64,000 bases of DNA from Citrobacter sp. Res13-Sevr-PEB04-36 (GCF_015672735.1 NZ_JADABY010000044.1:1-64000); one strand, 5' to 3'; counted from the first letter of the stretch, positions 28,366-39,190 are shown. The notes: generated by a model not told the origin, from the letters alone. Numbers and translations are program-made.

Positions 28366-29574
28366 ATGAAAAAACAAGAACGACACAAAGCCATTCGCGT
28401 CAAGCTGGTAACTGATAAAAAAGTTTATGTTAGCGAATTAGCGAGGGAATTATCAGTAACGACTCGTACTATCCGTAATGACTTAAACGAGTTATGTCAA
28501 AATACACTTTTCTCATTATTTCATGGTGGCGCACAATTAAAAAATACACCTGATGATGAATCCTTATTTGAGCAATCATTTACAAAAACAATATTGAACG
28601 GATTTAAAAGTAACAAAGAGACTGCGCCTACCGCTACCCGTTCTACACAAAATAACTATATTGATGAAAGTATTTATATCCTCGGCTCGTTTAACGTCGA
28701 TATTGTCTCTGAAACAACGACACTGCCCCAGGTTGGGCAAACAATACGCGCATCTGCAACCCATTTTTATGCCGGAGGAAAAGGTACAAACCAAGCTGTC
28801 GCTGCGGCAAAAATAAATAACAACGTTCACTTGACGGTTAAGTTAGGAGCAGATGAGTTTTCAAAAAAAGCGAAGCGCTATTTAACAAACACTGAAATCT
28901 CATCATTTTCTTTTTTTGAAAATGAAATGTCATCAACTGGCATTGCTATCGTCTGGGTTTCTGGCGCCACCGGAGATAACATGATCAGTATCGATCTGGG
29001 GGCCAATGAAACATTTACCCAAGAGGATATTTTGCTGGATATTGATACCATTCGCAATTGTAAGGTTTTTTTGACTCAACTAGAAAATAATTTTCCCATA
29101 ACCCGTTATGCAGTAATGCAAGCAAAACTTGGGAAGTCTTTTGTTGTATTGAATCCGGCCCCCTACGTTTCAGAAATAAAAGAAATATTGCATTTAATAG
29201 ATATTATTACACCGAATAAAATTGAAGCCGAAGCATTGTCTGGCATTAGCATTGTTGATATTTATTCGGCAAAAAATGCGGCTAAAAGCATCCACATTCA
29301 AGGCGCAAAATGCGTCATTATCACGTTAGGTAGCGAAGGTTGTCTGATTTTTGATGGTAAAGTTTTTACTCATATTCCTGCCTATAAATCAGCGGTCGTT
29401 GATACTAGTGGAGCAGGTGATGCCTTTACCGGAGCGCTGGCTGCATGTATTGCAAACGGTAAAGGACTCATCAATGCAGCGCAGTATGCTTCTGCGTTTG
29501 CATCATTGAAAGTTGAACGCAAAGGTGCATCAAACATGCCCAGTAACTCGCTCGTTTATCACCGGATGCAGTAA
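28366..29574 (+). CDS. DeoR-type HTH fused to PfkB/ribokinase-family sugar kinase
   Basis: This encodes 402 residues with two parts. Residues 1-60 are a DeoR-type winged HTH (VYVSELARELSVTTRTIRNDLNEL). A linker of about 40 residues follows. Residues ~103-400 are a complete PfkB kinase: YILGSFNVDIV start, substrate loop YAGGKGTNQAVAAA (G137-K139-N142) and the ATP/catalytic motif DTSGAGDAFTGALAA with D346 first and the general base D352 inside GAGD. All key kinase residues are kept, so it can be both a regulator and an enzyme. The kinase resembles ribokinase, but the sugar cannot be named. It leads a cassette with a ribose-type ABC importer. The region is AT-rich compared with its neighbours. 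Confidence 0.88.
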   Translation: MKKQERHKAIRVKLVTDKKVYVSELARELSVTTRTIRNDLNELCQNTLFSLFHGGAQLKNTPDDESLFEQSFTKTILNGFKSNKETAPTATRSTQNNYIDESIYILGSFNVDIVSETTTLPQVGQTIRASATHFYAGGKGTNQAVAAAKINNNVHLTVKLGADEFSKKAKRYLTNTEISSFSFFENEMSSTGIAIVWVSGATGDNMISIDLGANETFTQEDILLDIDTIRNCKVFLTQLENNFPITRYAVMQAKLGKSFVVLNPAPYVSEIKEILHLIDIITPNKIEAEALSGISIVDIYSAKNAAKSIHIQGAKCVIITLGSEGCLIFDGKVFTHIPAYKSAVVDTSGAGDAFTGALAACIANGKGLINAAQYASAFASLKVERKGASNMPSNSLVYHRMQ

Positions 29575-29615
29575 CTGTTGAGAGCATTACCCCCCTACAC
29601 CTATAGGATAATTAT

Positions 29616-30578
29616 ATGAAAAATAAAATGTTTTATCGTGTTATCGGTGCAACTGTCGGATTAGCACTCTCCGCCTCCTTCGCCGCACCTGCAATTGCTG
29701 ATGGTACGCAGATGCATAAACCTAAAGTCGCGCTGGTCATGAAATCACTGGCAAACGAGTTTTTCCTGACAATGGAGACAGGTGCAAAAGATTATCAGAA
29801 AAAAAATGCAGACAAATTTGACTTGATTTCTAACGGAATCAAGAACGAAACGGATACAGCAAATCAAATTCAGATCGTAGAGCAAATGATCGTCTCTAAA
29901 GCTGATGCCATCATCATTGCACCATCAGACTCTAAAGCACTCCTGCCCGTAATTAAGAAAGCGATTGATGCGGGAATAATTGTTATTAACATTGATAATA
30001 AATTTGATGATGGCGTACTTAAAGATAAAAACTTAAACATTCCTTTTGTTGGCCCGGATAACCAAAAAGGTGCAAAAGATATTGGTGACTATTTAGCAAA
30101 ACACCTTAAACCGGGCGATCAGGTCGGTATTATCGAGGGTATTCCAACCTCCAGCAACTCTCAGCAGCGTACTCTTGGGTTCCAGAATGCAATGGCTCAG
30201 GGTGGAATGAAAGTGGTTTCTGTTCAATCTGGTCAATGGGAAATTAACAACGCTAATGCGGTTGCCGCTGCAATGTTAAGCGAATATCCCGATATCAAAG
30301 CGCTGTTAGCAGATAACGACAATATGGCATTAGGTGCCGTTTCCGCGATTCGTTCAGCAGGAAAGAAAGGACAGGTTATGGTGGTTGGCTATGACAATAT
30401 TGAAGCGATTAAGCCGATGTTGAATGATGGCCGCGTATTAGCGACAGCGGATCAATTTGCATCCCAGCAAGCGGTATTTGGCATTGATGCCGCACTTGAC
30501 GCGCTCAAAAATGGCAAAAAACAGAGTGAGTTATCCAGCAACGTTGAAACACCAATAAAACTTATTGTTAAACAATAA
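29616..30578 (+). CDS. periplasmic sugar-binding protein, RbsB type
   Basis: This is the substrate-binding protein of the cassette, 320 residues, periplasmic-binding-protein type I fold (Peripla_BP_4). It has a signal peptide (MKNKMFYRVIGATVGLALSA, cleavage near AIA-DGT). The mature domain starts KPKVALVMKSLANEFF and contains ADAIIIAPSDSKALLPVIKKA, PFVGPDNQKGAKDIGDYL and VVGYDNIEAIKPM, typical of ribose/xylose-type binders. Ligand-contact residues resemble those of pentose binders, but specificity cannot be fixed by eye. It lies 41 bp after the kinase gene. Confidence 0.88.
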   Translation: MKNKMFYRVIGATVGLALSASFAAPAIADGTQMHKPKVALVMKSLANEFFLTMETGAKDYQKKNADKFDLISNGIKNETDTANQIQIVEQMIVSKADAIIIAPSDSKALLPVIKKAIDAGIIVINIDNKFDDGVLKDKNLNIPFVGPDNQKGAKDIGDYLAKHLKPGDQVGIIEGIPTSSNSQQRTLGFQNAMAQGGMKVVSVQSGQWEINNANAVAAAMLSEYPDIKALLADNDNMALGAVSAIRSAGKKGQVMVVGYDNIEAIKPMLNDGRVLATADQFASQQAVFGIDAALDALKNGKKQSELSSNVETPIKLIVKQ

Positions 30579-30595
30579 GCTAATAACAGTACGCC

Positions 30596-30628
30596 GCTGT
30601 GATATTGCAACGACACGGGTATCACAGC
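30596..30628 (+). other. intercistronic hairpin between binding protein and ATPase genes
   Basis: GCTGTGATA (30596-30604) pairs perfectly with TATCACAGC (30620-30628) around a 15-nt loop, 18 bp after the binding-protein stop. There is no T-tract, so it more likely protects the upstream mRNA and raises binding-protein output than ends transcription. Confidence 0.55.
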
Positions 30629-30651
30629 AGCTTACCGGATAGGGTCAGAAT

Positions 30652-32178
30652 ATGAAAAGTGGGCAAGAGATCCTCGCAATACAGGGAATAGGTAAAACCT
30701 ATAATGAACCCGTCCTGGTGGATGTGACACTAGCGTTATATCCAGGAAAAGTATTAGCGCTGACGGGGGAAAACGGTGCCGGAAAAAGTACCTTATCAAA
30801 AATCATTGGGGGACTGACTAGCACAACCGCCGGACAGATGATTTATCAGGGTCAACCTTACGCACCAGCCAGCAGGAAAGAGGCTGAAAAATTGGGTGTT
30901 CGCATGGTGATGCAGGAACTCAATTTACTCCCTACGCTATCGGTGGCAGAGAATCTATTTCTCGAACAGCTCCCTCACCGATTTGGCTGGATTGATCGTA
31001 AAAAGTTAGAGGAAATGGCTCGCCCCGTCATGGCAATGGTTGGACTGCAATCAATCGACCCGAATACTCTGGTGGGTGAATTAGGTATCGGCCATCAGCA
31101 AATGATTGAAATCGCCAGAAACTTAATAGGTGAAAGCCGAGTACTTATTCTGGACGAACCGACAGCCATGCTCAGTAGCCGCGAGGTTGAATTATTATTT
31201 AAACAGATAGCACTATTCAAAGCCCGTGGCGTTTCAATAATTTACATCTCTCACCGACTGGATGAGCTGGCAATAATTGCGGATGACATTGCGGTACTGC
31301 GAGATGGCCATTTGGTTTGCGTAGACGAGATCAAACACTTTACCAGCGATCAAATTGTTTCCCTGATGGTCGGACGCGATTTGGAAAGTTCATTTGATTT
31401 AAGCGGCCGCCAAACTGGACGGCCCATTCTGAAAGTAGAAAATTTCAAGCGGGGGAAAATTATTCGGGATACCTCATTTACGTTGTACAGTGGTGAAGTA
31501 TTAGGTATTAGCGGTCTGGTTGGCTCCGGTCGAACTGAACTTCTGCGTGCTATTTTTGGCGCGGATAAAATTGATAGTGGCACACTACAGACTGGCAACC
31601 CATTAAAACCTATAGTAATTCACTCTCCTGCAGATGCCATTCGACACGGTATTGCATTAGTCACAGAAGACCGTAAAGGTGAAGGCCTTTTATTACCCCA
31701 ATCAGTTGCAGCTAATATTTCACTGGGCAACAGCGATAAAATAAGCCATCTGTCGGTCGTTAATACTTTGAGCGAAACGACGTTAGCGAACAAACACATT
31801 AAAAGTTTAGGTGTCCGTACAACCAACACTTTGCAGGCCGTGGAGAGTTTATCCGGTGGCAATCAGCAAAAAGTGCTAATTAGCCGTTGGCTGGAACGAG
31901 ATTGCGAGGTTGTCTTATTTGATGAGCCCACTCGCGGTATTGATGTCGGCGCAAAACAAGATATCTACCAATTATTGAATATGTTAACGGCAAAGGGAAA
32001 AGGCGTTGTTGTCGTTTCCAGTGACCTTCGCGAACTCATGCTCGTTTGCGATCGTATTGCGGTAATTTCCGATGGAAAGTTAGTGAACACATTTTCGCGG
32101 GAAGACTGGAGCCAGGATCGAATTTTAGCAGCAGCATTTTCTGCATATCAGCATGCAGAAAAGACTTCCAGCGAATAG
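30652..32178 (+). CDS. sugar ABC transporter ATPase, RbsA type
   Basis: This 508-residue protein has two ABC domains, as usual for ribose/xylose/galactose-class importers. Domain 1 has Walker A GENGAGKSTL, a signature-like LGIGHQQMIEIAR and Walker B VLILDEPTAM. Domain 2 has the degenerate Walker A GLVGSGRTELLRAIFG, signature LSGGNQQKVLISRWL and Walker B VVLFDEPTRGIDVGAKQDIY. The asymmetric pattern of domain 2 is normal in this class. It lies 73 bp after the binding-protein gene and 13 bp before the permease gene. Confidence 0.92.
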   Translation: MKSGQEILAIQGIGKTYNEPVLVDVTLALYPGKVLALTGENGAGKSTLSKIIGGLTSTTAGQMIYQGQPYAPASRKEAEKLGVRMVMQELNLLPTLSVAENLFLEQLPHRFGWIDRKKLEEMARPVMAMVGLQSIDPNTLVGELGIGHQQMIEIARNLIGESRVLILDEPTAMLSSREVELLFKQIALFKARGVSIIYISHRLDELAIIADDIAVLRDGHLVCVDEIKHFTSDQIVSLMVGRDLESSFDLSGRQTGRPILKVENFKRGKIIRDTSFTLYSGEVLGISGLVGSGRTELLRAIFGADKIDSGTLQTGNPLKPIVIHSPADAIRHGIALVTEDRKGEGLLLPQSVAANISLGNSDKISHLSVVNTLSETTLANKHIKSLGVRTTNTLQAVESLSGGNQQKVLISRWLERDCEVVLFDEPTRGIDVGAKQDIYQLLNMLTAKGKGVVVVSSDLRELMLVCDRIAVISDGKLVNTFSREDWSQDRILAAAFSAYQHAEKTSSE

Positions 32179-32191
32179 CCGGGGATAAAAA

Positions 32192-33184
32192 ATGAAGAAC
32201 AACTTAGCGACAAAACAAGCGGCAGCAGAGAAAAGAAACGCCCAGTCGTCATGGACAGGACTAAGTAGCTACATCGGGTTACTCGGGGCATTATTAGCGA
32301 TGATCGTACTCTTTTCATGCCTCAGTACGCATTTCCTGAGTATGAACACTTTTAGTACTATTGCGAATCAAATCCCTGACTTAATCGTTATGTCGGTGGG
32401 GATGACATTTATATTAATTATTGCCGGTATCGATCTTTCTGTGGGGTCGCTACTGGCTCTTGCCGCTGCAGTGGTAAGCGTTACCTATTTAAATTTCCAT
32501 TGGACGCCGTGGCTAGCAGCTCTTTCTGGTATAGCACTCGCAACATTGGTTGGTGCGCTAACAGGCTTGATTACTGTGGCCTGGCGTATTCCGGCATTTA
32601 TCGTCTCTCTTGGGGTGCTGGAAATGGCGCGTGGCGCAGCATACCAGTTGACTGATTCGCGGACAGCTTATATCGGTTCTATTTATGACTATCTGGCCGA
32701 CCCGATTTTCTTCGGTGTCTCCCCTTCTTTTATTATTGCGATCGTAGTCATTATTGTCGGGCATTTAGTATTAACCAGAACTGTATTTGGCCGCCATTTG
32801 ATTGGCATTGGTACAAATGAAGAGGCCGTACGATTATCAGGCATAAATCCAGGCCCTTATAAGATTGCTGTATTTGCACTTATGGGGGGATTATCCGGTC
32901 TGGCTTCACTGTTTCAGGTGGCACGTCTTGAGGCCGCAGACCCGAATAGCGGCGTTGGCATGGAGCTACAGGTTATTGCTGCTGTCGTGATTGGCGGCAC
33001 AAGCTTGATGGGAGGACGAGGTTCAATTATTTGTACTTTCCTTGGCGCGTTAATTATTTCCGTTCTGGCAGCAGGGCTGGCGCAAGTTGGCGCAAGCGAG
33101 CCCACAAAACGCTTCATAACAGGTGCAGTTATTATTGTTGCAGTAGTACTTGATACCTACCGTAGCCACCTAAATAAAAAATAA
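32192..33184 (+). CDS. sugar ABC transporter permease, RbsC type
   Basis: This 330-residue inner-membrane permease of the BPD_transp_2 family has eight to ten helices. Family markers are TFILIIAGIDLSVGSLLALAA, PAFIVSLGVLEMARGAAY and the coupling-type segment SGINPGPYKIAVFALMGGLSGLA, followed by GGTSLMGGRGSI. The basic N-terminal tail (MKNNLATKQAAAEKRNAQSS) is cytoplasmic. It is the last gene of the cassette; a hairpin follows at 33190-33218. No isomerase, epimerase or aldolase gene is attached, so downstream metabolism depends on genes elsewhere. Confidence 0.92.
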   Translation: MKNNLATKQAAAEKRNAQSSWTGLSSYIGLLGALLAMIVLFSCLSTHFLSMNTFSTIANQIPDLIVMSVGMTFILIIAGIDLSVGSLLALAAAVVSVTYLNFHWTPWLAALSGIALATLVGALTGLITVAWRIPAFIVSLGVLEMARGAAYQLTDSRTAYIGSIYDYLADPIFFGVSPSFIIAIVVIIVGHLVLTRTVFGRHLIGIGTNEEAVRLSGINPGPYKIAVFALMGGLSGLASLFQVARLEAADPNSGVGMELQVIAAVVIGGTSLMGGRGSIICTFLGALIISVLAAGLAQVGASEPTKRFITGAVIIVAVVLDTYRSHLNKK

Positions 33185-33189
33185 TCGAC

Positions 33190-33218
33190 ATGGTTACCCG
33201 GCACTATCGGGTAACCAT
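33190..33218. terminator. hairpin between the ABC permease gene and mntH
   Basis: ATGGTTACCCG (33190-33200) pairs with CGGGTAACCAT (33208-33218), an 11-bp perfect stem with a 7-nt loop between convergent genes. No T-run follows, so termination strength is uncertain. Confidence 0.65.
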
Positions 33219-33225
33219 AAGTCTG

Positions 33226-34473
<1,248 letters not shown>

Positions 34474-34478
34474 TCAAA

Positions 34479-34498
34479 AACATAGCCTTTGCTATGTT
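34479..34498. promoter_or_regulatory. MntR operator of mntH
   Basis: AACATAGC-CTTT-GCTATGTT is a perfect palindrome practically identical to the MntR site of E. coli mntH, 15 bp before the start codon. Confidence 0.92.
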
Positions 34499-34514
34499 TC
34501 AAACTACGCCAATT

Positions 34515-34533
34515 GAGAATGATTATCAAATTC
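34515..34533 (-). promoter_or_regulatory. Fur box of mntH
   Basis: On the minus strand the 13-base half GATAATCATTCTC differs from the Fur consensus at one position; the full 19-bp match is about 15 of 19. It lies just upstream of the MntR box. Confidence 0.75.
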
Positions 34534-34678
34534 TTTTTGATGGATAAAAATGATTTCTTTGATAGTGCTGGTCTATAAATAGATCGGGGACCTGGAAATA
34601 CCGATGAGATGTTTAATTAATGTTATGAGATTAGCACAATGACATAACTTTTCACTTCCATACTAAACATCACGGAAG

Positions 34679-34725
34679 TGTATTACCGATCACTAATTTT
34701 GAATCTCGTCACAGGTCCTTATTAT
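34679..34725 (+). promoter_or_regulatory. nupC promoter region with CRP-like sites
   Basis: TTTGA-ATCTCG-TCACA (34698-34713) and the weaker TGTAT-TACCGA-TCACT (34679-34694) resemble CRP sites. TATTAT at 34720-34725 is a possible -10. nupC is controlled by CRP-CytR in E. coli. Exact site assignment is tentative. Confidence 0.4.
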
Positions 34726-34808
34726 AGTGTGTGTTTGATCTCGTTTTCTTTGGTGTTGTTACATAGAATGTGCAAGGAAATTAAACCTGCCTCATGTTTG
34801 GAGCAAAT

Positions 34809-36011
34809 ATGGACCGCGTTCTTCATTTTGTCCTGGCCCTTGCCGTGGTTGCGGTACTCGCACTGCTGGCAAGCAGTGACCGTAAACAAATTCGCATTCG
34901 TTATGTTATTCAATTACTTGTTATCGAAGTGTTACTGGCGTGGTTCTTCCTGAACTCTGACGTCGGGCTGGGCTTCGTGAAAGGCTTTTCCGAGATGTTT
35001 GAAAAACTGCTCGGATTTGCTAATGAAGGGACAAACTTTGTCTTCGGCAGCATGAACGATAAAGGTCTGGCATTCTTCTTCCTGAAAGTACTGTGCCCAA
35101 TCGTCTTCATTTCCGCCCTGATCGGTATTCTGCAACATATCCGCGTTCTGCCTGTTATCATCCGTGCCATTGGATTCCTGTTATCCAAAGTCAACGGTAT
35201 GGGCAAGCTGGAATCCTTCAACGCAGTCAGCTCGCTGATCCTGGGTCAGTCTGAGAACTTTATTGCCTATAAAGATATTCTCGGCAAAATGTCACGCAAC
35301 CGCATGTACACCATGGCAGCGACGGCGATGTCCACCGTTTCCATGTCCATCGTCGGTGCGTACATGACCATGCTGGAACCAAAATACGTTGTTGCCGCAT
35401 TGGTTCTGAACATGTTCAGCACCTTTATTGTACTGTCGCTGATCAACCCTTACCGCGTAGATGCCAGCGAAGAAAATATCCAGATGTCCAACCTGCACGA
35501 AGGACAGAGCTTCTTTGAAATGCTGGGTGAGTACATTCTGGCAGGCTTTAAAGTCGCGATTATCGTGGCAGCAATGCTGATCGGTTTCATCGCGCTGATT
35601 GCCGCGCTGAACGCCCTGTTTGCCACCGTAACCGGCTGGTTTGGCTACAGCATCTCCTTCCAGGGTATCCTGGGCTACATCTTCTACCCGGTTGCATGGG
35701 TGATGGGTGTGCCGTCCAGTGAAGCGCTGCAGGTGGGTAGTATCATGGCGACTAAATTGGTTTCCAACGAATTTGTGGCAATGATGGACCTGCAGAAAAT
35801 CGCGTCTACGCTCTCTCCACGCGCGGAAGGTATTCTGTCTGTGTTCCTGGTCTCCTTCGCTAACTTCTCTTCCATCGGTATCATCGCAGGCGCAATCAAA
35901 GGCCTGAACGAAGAGCAAGGCAACGTGGTGTCCCGCTTTGGTCTGAAGCTGGTATACGGCTCTACGCTGGTGAGCATACTGTCCGCGTCCATCGCAGCAC
36001 TGGTGTTGTAA
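34809..36011 (+). CDS. nupC: nucleoside:H+ symporter NupC
   Basis: NupC imports pyrimidine nucleosides and adenosine with protons; concentrative nucleoside transporter family, 400 residues from ATG 34809 ([15 protein letters not shown]). The frame is open to 34794, but the E. coli start and a GGAGCAAAT ribosome site favour 34809. Family motifs [25 protein letters not shown] and [14 protein letters not shown] are intact. A strong terminator follows. Confidence 0.97.
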   Translation: MDRVLHFVLALAVVAVLALLASSDRKQIRIRYVIQLLVIEVLLAWFFLNSDVGLGFVKGFSEMFEKLLGFANEGTNFVFGSMNDKGLAFFFLKVLCPIVFISALIGILQHIRVLPVIIRAIGFLLSKVNGMGKLESFNAVSSLILGQSENFIAYKDILGKMSRNRMYTMAATAMSTVSMSIVGAYMTMLEPKYVVAALVLNMFSTFIVLSLINPYRVDASEENIQMSNLHEGQSFFEMLGEYILAGFKVAIIVAAMLIGFIALIAALNALFATVTGWFGYSISFQGILGYIFYPVAWVMGVPSSEALQVGSIMATKLVSNEFVAMMDLQKIASTLSPRAEGILSVFLVSFANFSSIGIIAGAIKGLNEEQGNVVSRFGLKLVYGSTLVSILSASIAALVL

Positions 36012-36041
36012 GACAATATTGTAGCAATCGCAGTGACAAGG

Positions 36042-36067
36042 CCGGGGAGATACTCCCCGGTTTTTTT
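36042..36067 (+). terminator. terminator of nupC
   Basis: CCGGGGAG-ATA-CTCCCCGG (36042-36060, with GC pairs extending) followed by T7 is a strong rho-independent terminator. Confidence 0.93.
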
Positions 36068-36135
36068 ATGTCTGTCATTTGGCAATCTGAACAGAGAAAC
36101 CAGAGAAACCAGAGAATCAGGCAGGAAGTGAAAAC

Positions 36136-36162
36136 AAAAAACCCCCGCTTTTCAGCGAGGGT
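36136..36162 (-). terminator. terminator of the alaX-alaW tRNA operon
   Basis: On the minus strand ACCCTCGC, loop TGAAAA and GCGGGGGT are followed by T-rich sequence (A-run 36136-36140 on plus). It lies just after the last tRNA. Confidence 0.85.
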
Positions 36163-36170
36163 CTTAATTT

Positions 36171-36246
36171 TGGTGGAGCTAAGCGGGATCGAACCGCTGA
36201 CCTCCTGCATGCCATGCAGGCGCTCTCCCAGCTGAGCTATAGCCCC
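36171..36246 (-). tRNA. alaW: tRNA-Ala(GGC), second copy
   Basis: A complete 76-nt cloverleaf with encoded CCA: GGGGCTA acceptor start, D-loop AGCTCAGCTGGGAGAGC, anticodon GGC in CATGGCATG, and T-loop GGTTCGATCCC. The anticodon stem has CCTGC/GCAGG. Confidence 0.97.
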
Positions 36247-36284
36247 ACGATGCCTTTACGTACCAAATTTAGTGGGATTAAATT

Positions 36285-36360
<76 letters not shown>

Positions 36361-36392
36361 GTCACGTAAAGCTTGTCGAGTTGACGGGCGGC

Positions 36393-36421
36393 ATAATATG
36401 AATTCCCTTCGCGCGTGTCAA
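36393..36421 (-). promoter_or_regulatory. stable-RNA promoter of the tRNA-Ala operon
   Basis: On the minus strand TTGACA (36421-36416), a 17-bp spacer and TATTAT (36398-36393) are followed by a GC-rich discriminator (GCCGCCC). This is the pattern of stringently controlled tRNA promoters. Confidence 0.85.
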
Positions 36422-36581
36422 CGGCAAAATTAACTCCCTGAATTCAATCGCTGAAAAAGCAGGCAAATGAAGAACATTGCGCAACAACTCGCATTCAGTA
36501 GTTAAACGCGTCACGGTTTCTAGTAAAATGGTGCTATAAACTGAACCACTAATTAACCCCACGACTACTCAGGGAATCGTT

Positions 36582-36944
36582 ATGTTCAAGGAACGGATGA
36601 CGCCAGAAGAGCTTGCTAATCTGACCGGTTACAGCCGACAGACCATCAATAAATGGGTACGCAAGGAAGGCTGGGCTACGTCACCAAAACCAGGCGTTCA
36701 GGGCGGAAAGGCCCGTCTGGTTCACGTCACCGAACAAGTTCGCGAATACATCCGCAGTGCAGAACGTCCAGCTGAAGGTTTATCAGATAACTTTTCTTTA
36801 GCTGGCGACTCTTCTATTGAAACACTGCTAATCACCCTCGCGAAAGAAATGACGCCAGCAGAACAGAAAATGTTTACATCGCTGATCCTGCGTGAAGGCA
36901 TTACCGGTTTGTTACAACGCTTAGGGATCCGCGACAGCAAATAA
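36582..36944 (+). CDS. yfeC: HTH protein YfeC (DUF1323)
   Basis: YfeC is a 120-residue putative DNA-binding protein. The N-terminal ~55 residues carry an HTH (MTPEELANLTGYSRQTINKWVR) followed by KEGWATSPKPGVQGGKARLVHV, a winged element. The C-terminal part ends in EMTPAEQKMFTSLILREGI, shared with YfeD. It is followed by yfeD after 1 bp, so the pair is cotranscribed. No target or ligand is known. Confidence 0.92.
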   Translation: MFKERMTPEELANLTGYSRQTINKWVRKEGWATSPKPGVQGGKARLVHVTEQVREYIRSAERPAEGLSDNFSLAGDSSIETLLITLAKEMTPAEQKMFTSLILREGITGLLQRLGIRDSK

Positions 36945-36945
36945 T

Positions 36946-37338
36946 ATGAAAAAATTACGCAGCAAAATGACCACCGAAGAGCTGGCTGAATGTCTCGGAG
37001 TAGCTAAACAAACGGTCAATCGTTGGATCAGAGAACAAAACTGGAAAACCGAAAAATTTCCCGGTGTGAAAGGTGGTCGCGCAAGGCTTATTCATATTGA
37101 TGCTGGCGTACGGGAATTTATTCTCAATATTCCTGCTTTTCGCAAAACCCCTGAGTTTTATCAGGCTGAAGAACCCGTTGCCGAATATACGCACGTTGTC
37201 CGCAGTCACGCCTGCCGTCAGATAATCAGCACATTGGATAACATGTCACCGGCGGAACAGGAAAAACTGGCGCTGTTTCTTTCGCGTGAAGGTATCCGCA
37301 GTTTTCTCATCCGTTTGGGCATTGATGAGTCAGAATAA
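36946..37338 (+). CDS. yfeD: HTH protein YfeD (DUF1323)
   Basis: YfeD has 130 residues and is a paralogue of YfeC: the HTH (MTTEELAECLGVAKQTVNRWIR) and the C-terminal MSPAEQEKLALFLSREGI match YfeC. The two arose by tandem duplication of one gene. It ends before a bidirectional terminator shared with gltX. Function unknown. Confidence 0.92.
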   Translation: MKKLRSKMTTEELAECLGVAKQTVNRWIREQNWKTEKFPGVKGGRARLIHIDAGVREFILNIPAFRKTPEFYQAEEPVAEYTHVVRSHACRQIISTLDNMSPAEQEKLALFLSREGIRSFLIRLGIDESE

Positions 37339-37347
37339 ATACCAAAA

Positions 37348-37376
37348 AAAACGGCAGGATGCGCTCCTGCCGTTTT
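37348..37376. terminator. bidirectional terminator of yfeD and gltX
   Basis: AAAACGGCAGGA, loop TGCGC and TCCTGCCGTTTT form a 12-bp stem with A and T runs on both sides, between convergent genes. Confidence 0.93.
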
Positions 37377-37394
37377 GTTGTCTCTCAGACTGTC

Positions 37395-38810
37395 TTACTG
37401 CTGATTTTCACGCTCAGCAATAAACGCCAGCGCTTTGTTAATACGTTCAATGCTGCGGGATTTACCAATCGCATGTACCGTAACGTCTAACGCCGGAGAC
37501 TGGCCTGCACCGGTAACCGCAACACGCAGCGGCATACCGACTTTGCCCATACCTACTTCCAGCTCATCAGCGGTAGACTGAATGGCCTGGTGCACATTTT
37601 CAGCAGTCCATTCGGCAATGGCGGCGATTTTATCTCGCACAACTTCCAGCGGCTGACGCGCAACCGGACGCAGGTGTTTCTTCGCAGCGTCAGCATCAAA
37701 CTCTGCAAAATCTTCATAGAAATAGCGGCAGCTCTGCGCCATCTCTTTCAGCGTTTTGCAACGCTCACCCAGCAGTTTAACCAGCTCACACAGCTGTGGG
37801 CCGTTACGGGTGTCGATGTTCTCCTGTTCAATATGCCACTGTAAATGCGTCGCGACATATTCCGGGGCCAGAGAGTTGATGTAGTGGTGGTTCAGCCACT
37901 GCAGTTTTTCAGTATTGAATGCGCTCGCAGATTTGCTTACCGCGCCGAGAGAGAACAGCTTGATCATCTCTTCACGGGTGAAGATTTCCTGATCGCCGCT
38001 GGACCAGCCCAGACGCACCAGATAGTTCAGCAGCGCTTCCGGCAGGTAGCCGTCGTCGCGGTACTGCATGACGCTGACCGCACCGTGACGTTTGGACAGT
38101 TTTTTACCGTCGTCGCCATTGATCATCGACACGTGCGCGTAAACCGGCACCGGCGCATTCAGCGCTTTCAGGATATTGATCTGACGCGGGGTGTTGTTGA
38201 TATGGTCTTCACCACGAATAACGTGGGTAATTTCCATATCCCAATCATCAACCACAACGCAGAAGTTATAGGTCGGGGAACCGTCGGTACGACGAATGAT
38301 CAGATCGTCCAGCTCCTGGTTGCTGAATTCGATCGGCCCACGGATTTGATCGTCAAAAATAACGGAACCGTCCTGCGGGTTGGCGAAACGCACCACGCAA
38401 GGTTCGTCGTCGGCGTGATGTTCGTGACCGTGGCGGCAGCGACCGTCATAACGCGGCTTCTCGCCTTTCGCCATCTGATCTTCACGCAGCTGTTCCAGAC
38501 GCTCTTTGGAGCAATAGCATTTATACGCTGTACCCGCTTCCAGCATCTCATCAATAACGGCATTGTAACGATCAAAACGTTTGGTCTGGAAGTACGGACC
38601 TTCATCCCACTCCAGATTCAGCCAGTTCATGCCATCCATAATGGCTTCGATAGCTTCCGGCGTGGAGCGTTCGAGATCGGTGTCTTCAATACGCAGCACA
38701 AACTCACCGCTATGGTTACGTGCAAAAAGCCAGGAATAAAGAGCAGTACGCGCACCGCCGACGTGCAGATAACCTGTCGGGCTAGGCGCGAAGCGAGTTT
38801 TGATTTTCAT
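37395..38810 (-). CDS. gltX: glutamate--tRNA ligase
   Basis: GltX charges tRNA-Glu with glutamate; class I synthetase, 471 residues, the E. coli length. The HIGH-type motif is [14 protein letters not shown] near residue 9. A zinc-binding Cys/His cluster lies in CYCSKERL to [14 protein letters not shown], and the KMSKS-type motif is [11 protein letters not shown]. The anticodon-binding helical domain fills the C-terminus. It is divergent from the valUXY-lysV operon, as in E. coli. Confidence 0.98.
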   Translation of the reverse strand: MKIKTRFAPSPTGYLHVGGARTALYSWLFARNHSGEFVLRIEDTDLERSTPEAIEAIMDGMNWLNLEWDEGPYFQTKRFDRYNAVIDEMLEAGTAYKCYCSKERLEQLREDQMAKGEKPRYDGRCRHGHEHHADDEPCVVRFANPQDGSVIFDDQIRGPIEFSNQELDDLIIRRTDGSPTYNFCVVVDDWDMEITHVIRGEDHINNTPRQINILKALNAPVPVYAHVSMINGDDGKKLSKRHGAVSVMQYRDDGYLPEALLNYLVRLGWSSGDQEIFTREEMIKLFSLGAVSKSASAFNTEKLQWLNHHYINSLAPEYVATHLQWHIEQENIDTRNGPQLCELVKLLGERCKTLKEMAQSCRYFYEDFAEFDADAAKKHLRPVARQPLEVVRDKIAAIAEWTAENVHQAIQSTADELEVGMGKVGMPLRVAVTGAGQSPALDVTVHAIGKSRSIERINKALAFIAERENQQ

Positions 38811-39023
38811 GAAATGGCCTTACGTTTATAAAGATGCCGACAACCGGCAAATCCTGGGAAGATTATCAGGCACGTATTCTATCACCGTGGTCTGATTCCT
38901 CAATGTTGTTCAGGTTGGAACATCACGCTTTGCCATTTTCGTATACAAATCATGCCGCATGGATGGTTTTGCGATCGTTTTGCTTAAATTTACGACGAAC
39001 GAACAATTTCTTTAGAAAATGCG

Positions 39024-39051
39024 TTGACTCATTTTCAACTCTCCCTATAAT
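39024..39051 (+). promoter_or_regulatory. promoter of the valU-valX-valY-lysV operon
   Basis: TTGACT (39024-39029), a 16-bp spacer and TATAAT (39046-39051) stand 17 bp before the first tRNA. Confidence 0.85.
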
Positions 39052-39068
39052 GCGACTCCACACAGCGG

Positions 39069-39144
39069 GGGTGATTAGCTCAGCTGGGAGAGCACCTCCC
39101 TTACAAGGAGGGGGTCGGCGGTTCGAACCCGTCATCACCCACCA
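39069..39144 (+). tRNA. valU: tRNA-Val(TAC), copy 1
   Basis: This is a 76-nt cloverleaf with encoded CCA: GGGTGAT acceptor, anticodon TAC in CCTTACAAG, T-loop GGTTCGAACCC. It differs from the next two copies in the T-loop (GAACCC versus GATCCC). Confidence 0.97.
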
Positions 39145-39190
39145 ACTACTTTATGTAGTCTCCGCCGTGTAGAACAGAAAATTGAGAAGT

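Noticed and set aside
37845-38831. 328-codon frame antisense to gltX
   Set aside because: It is a shadow of the highly biased gltX coding sequence; no independent start signals or family match.
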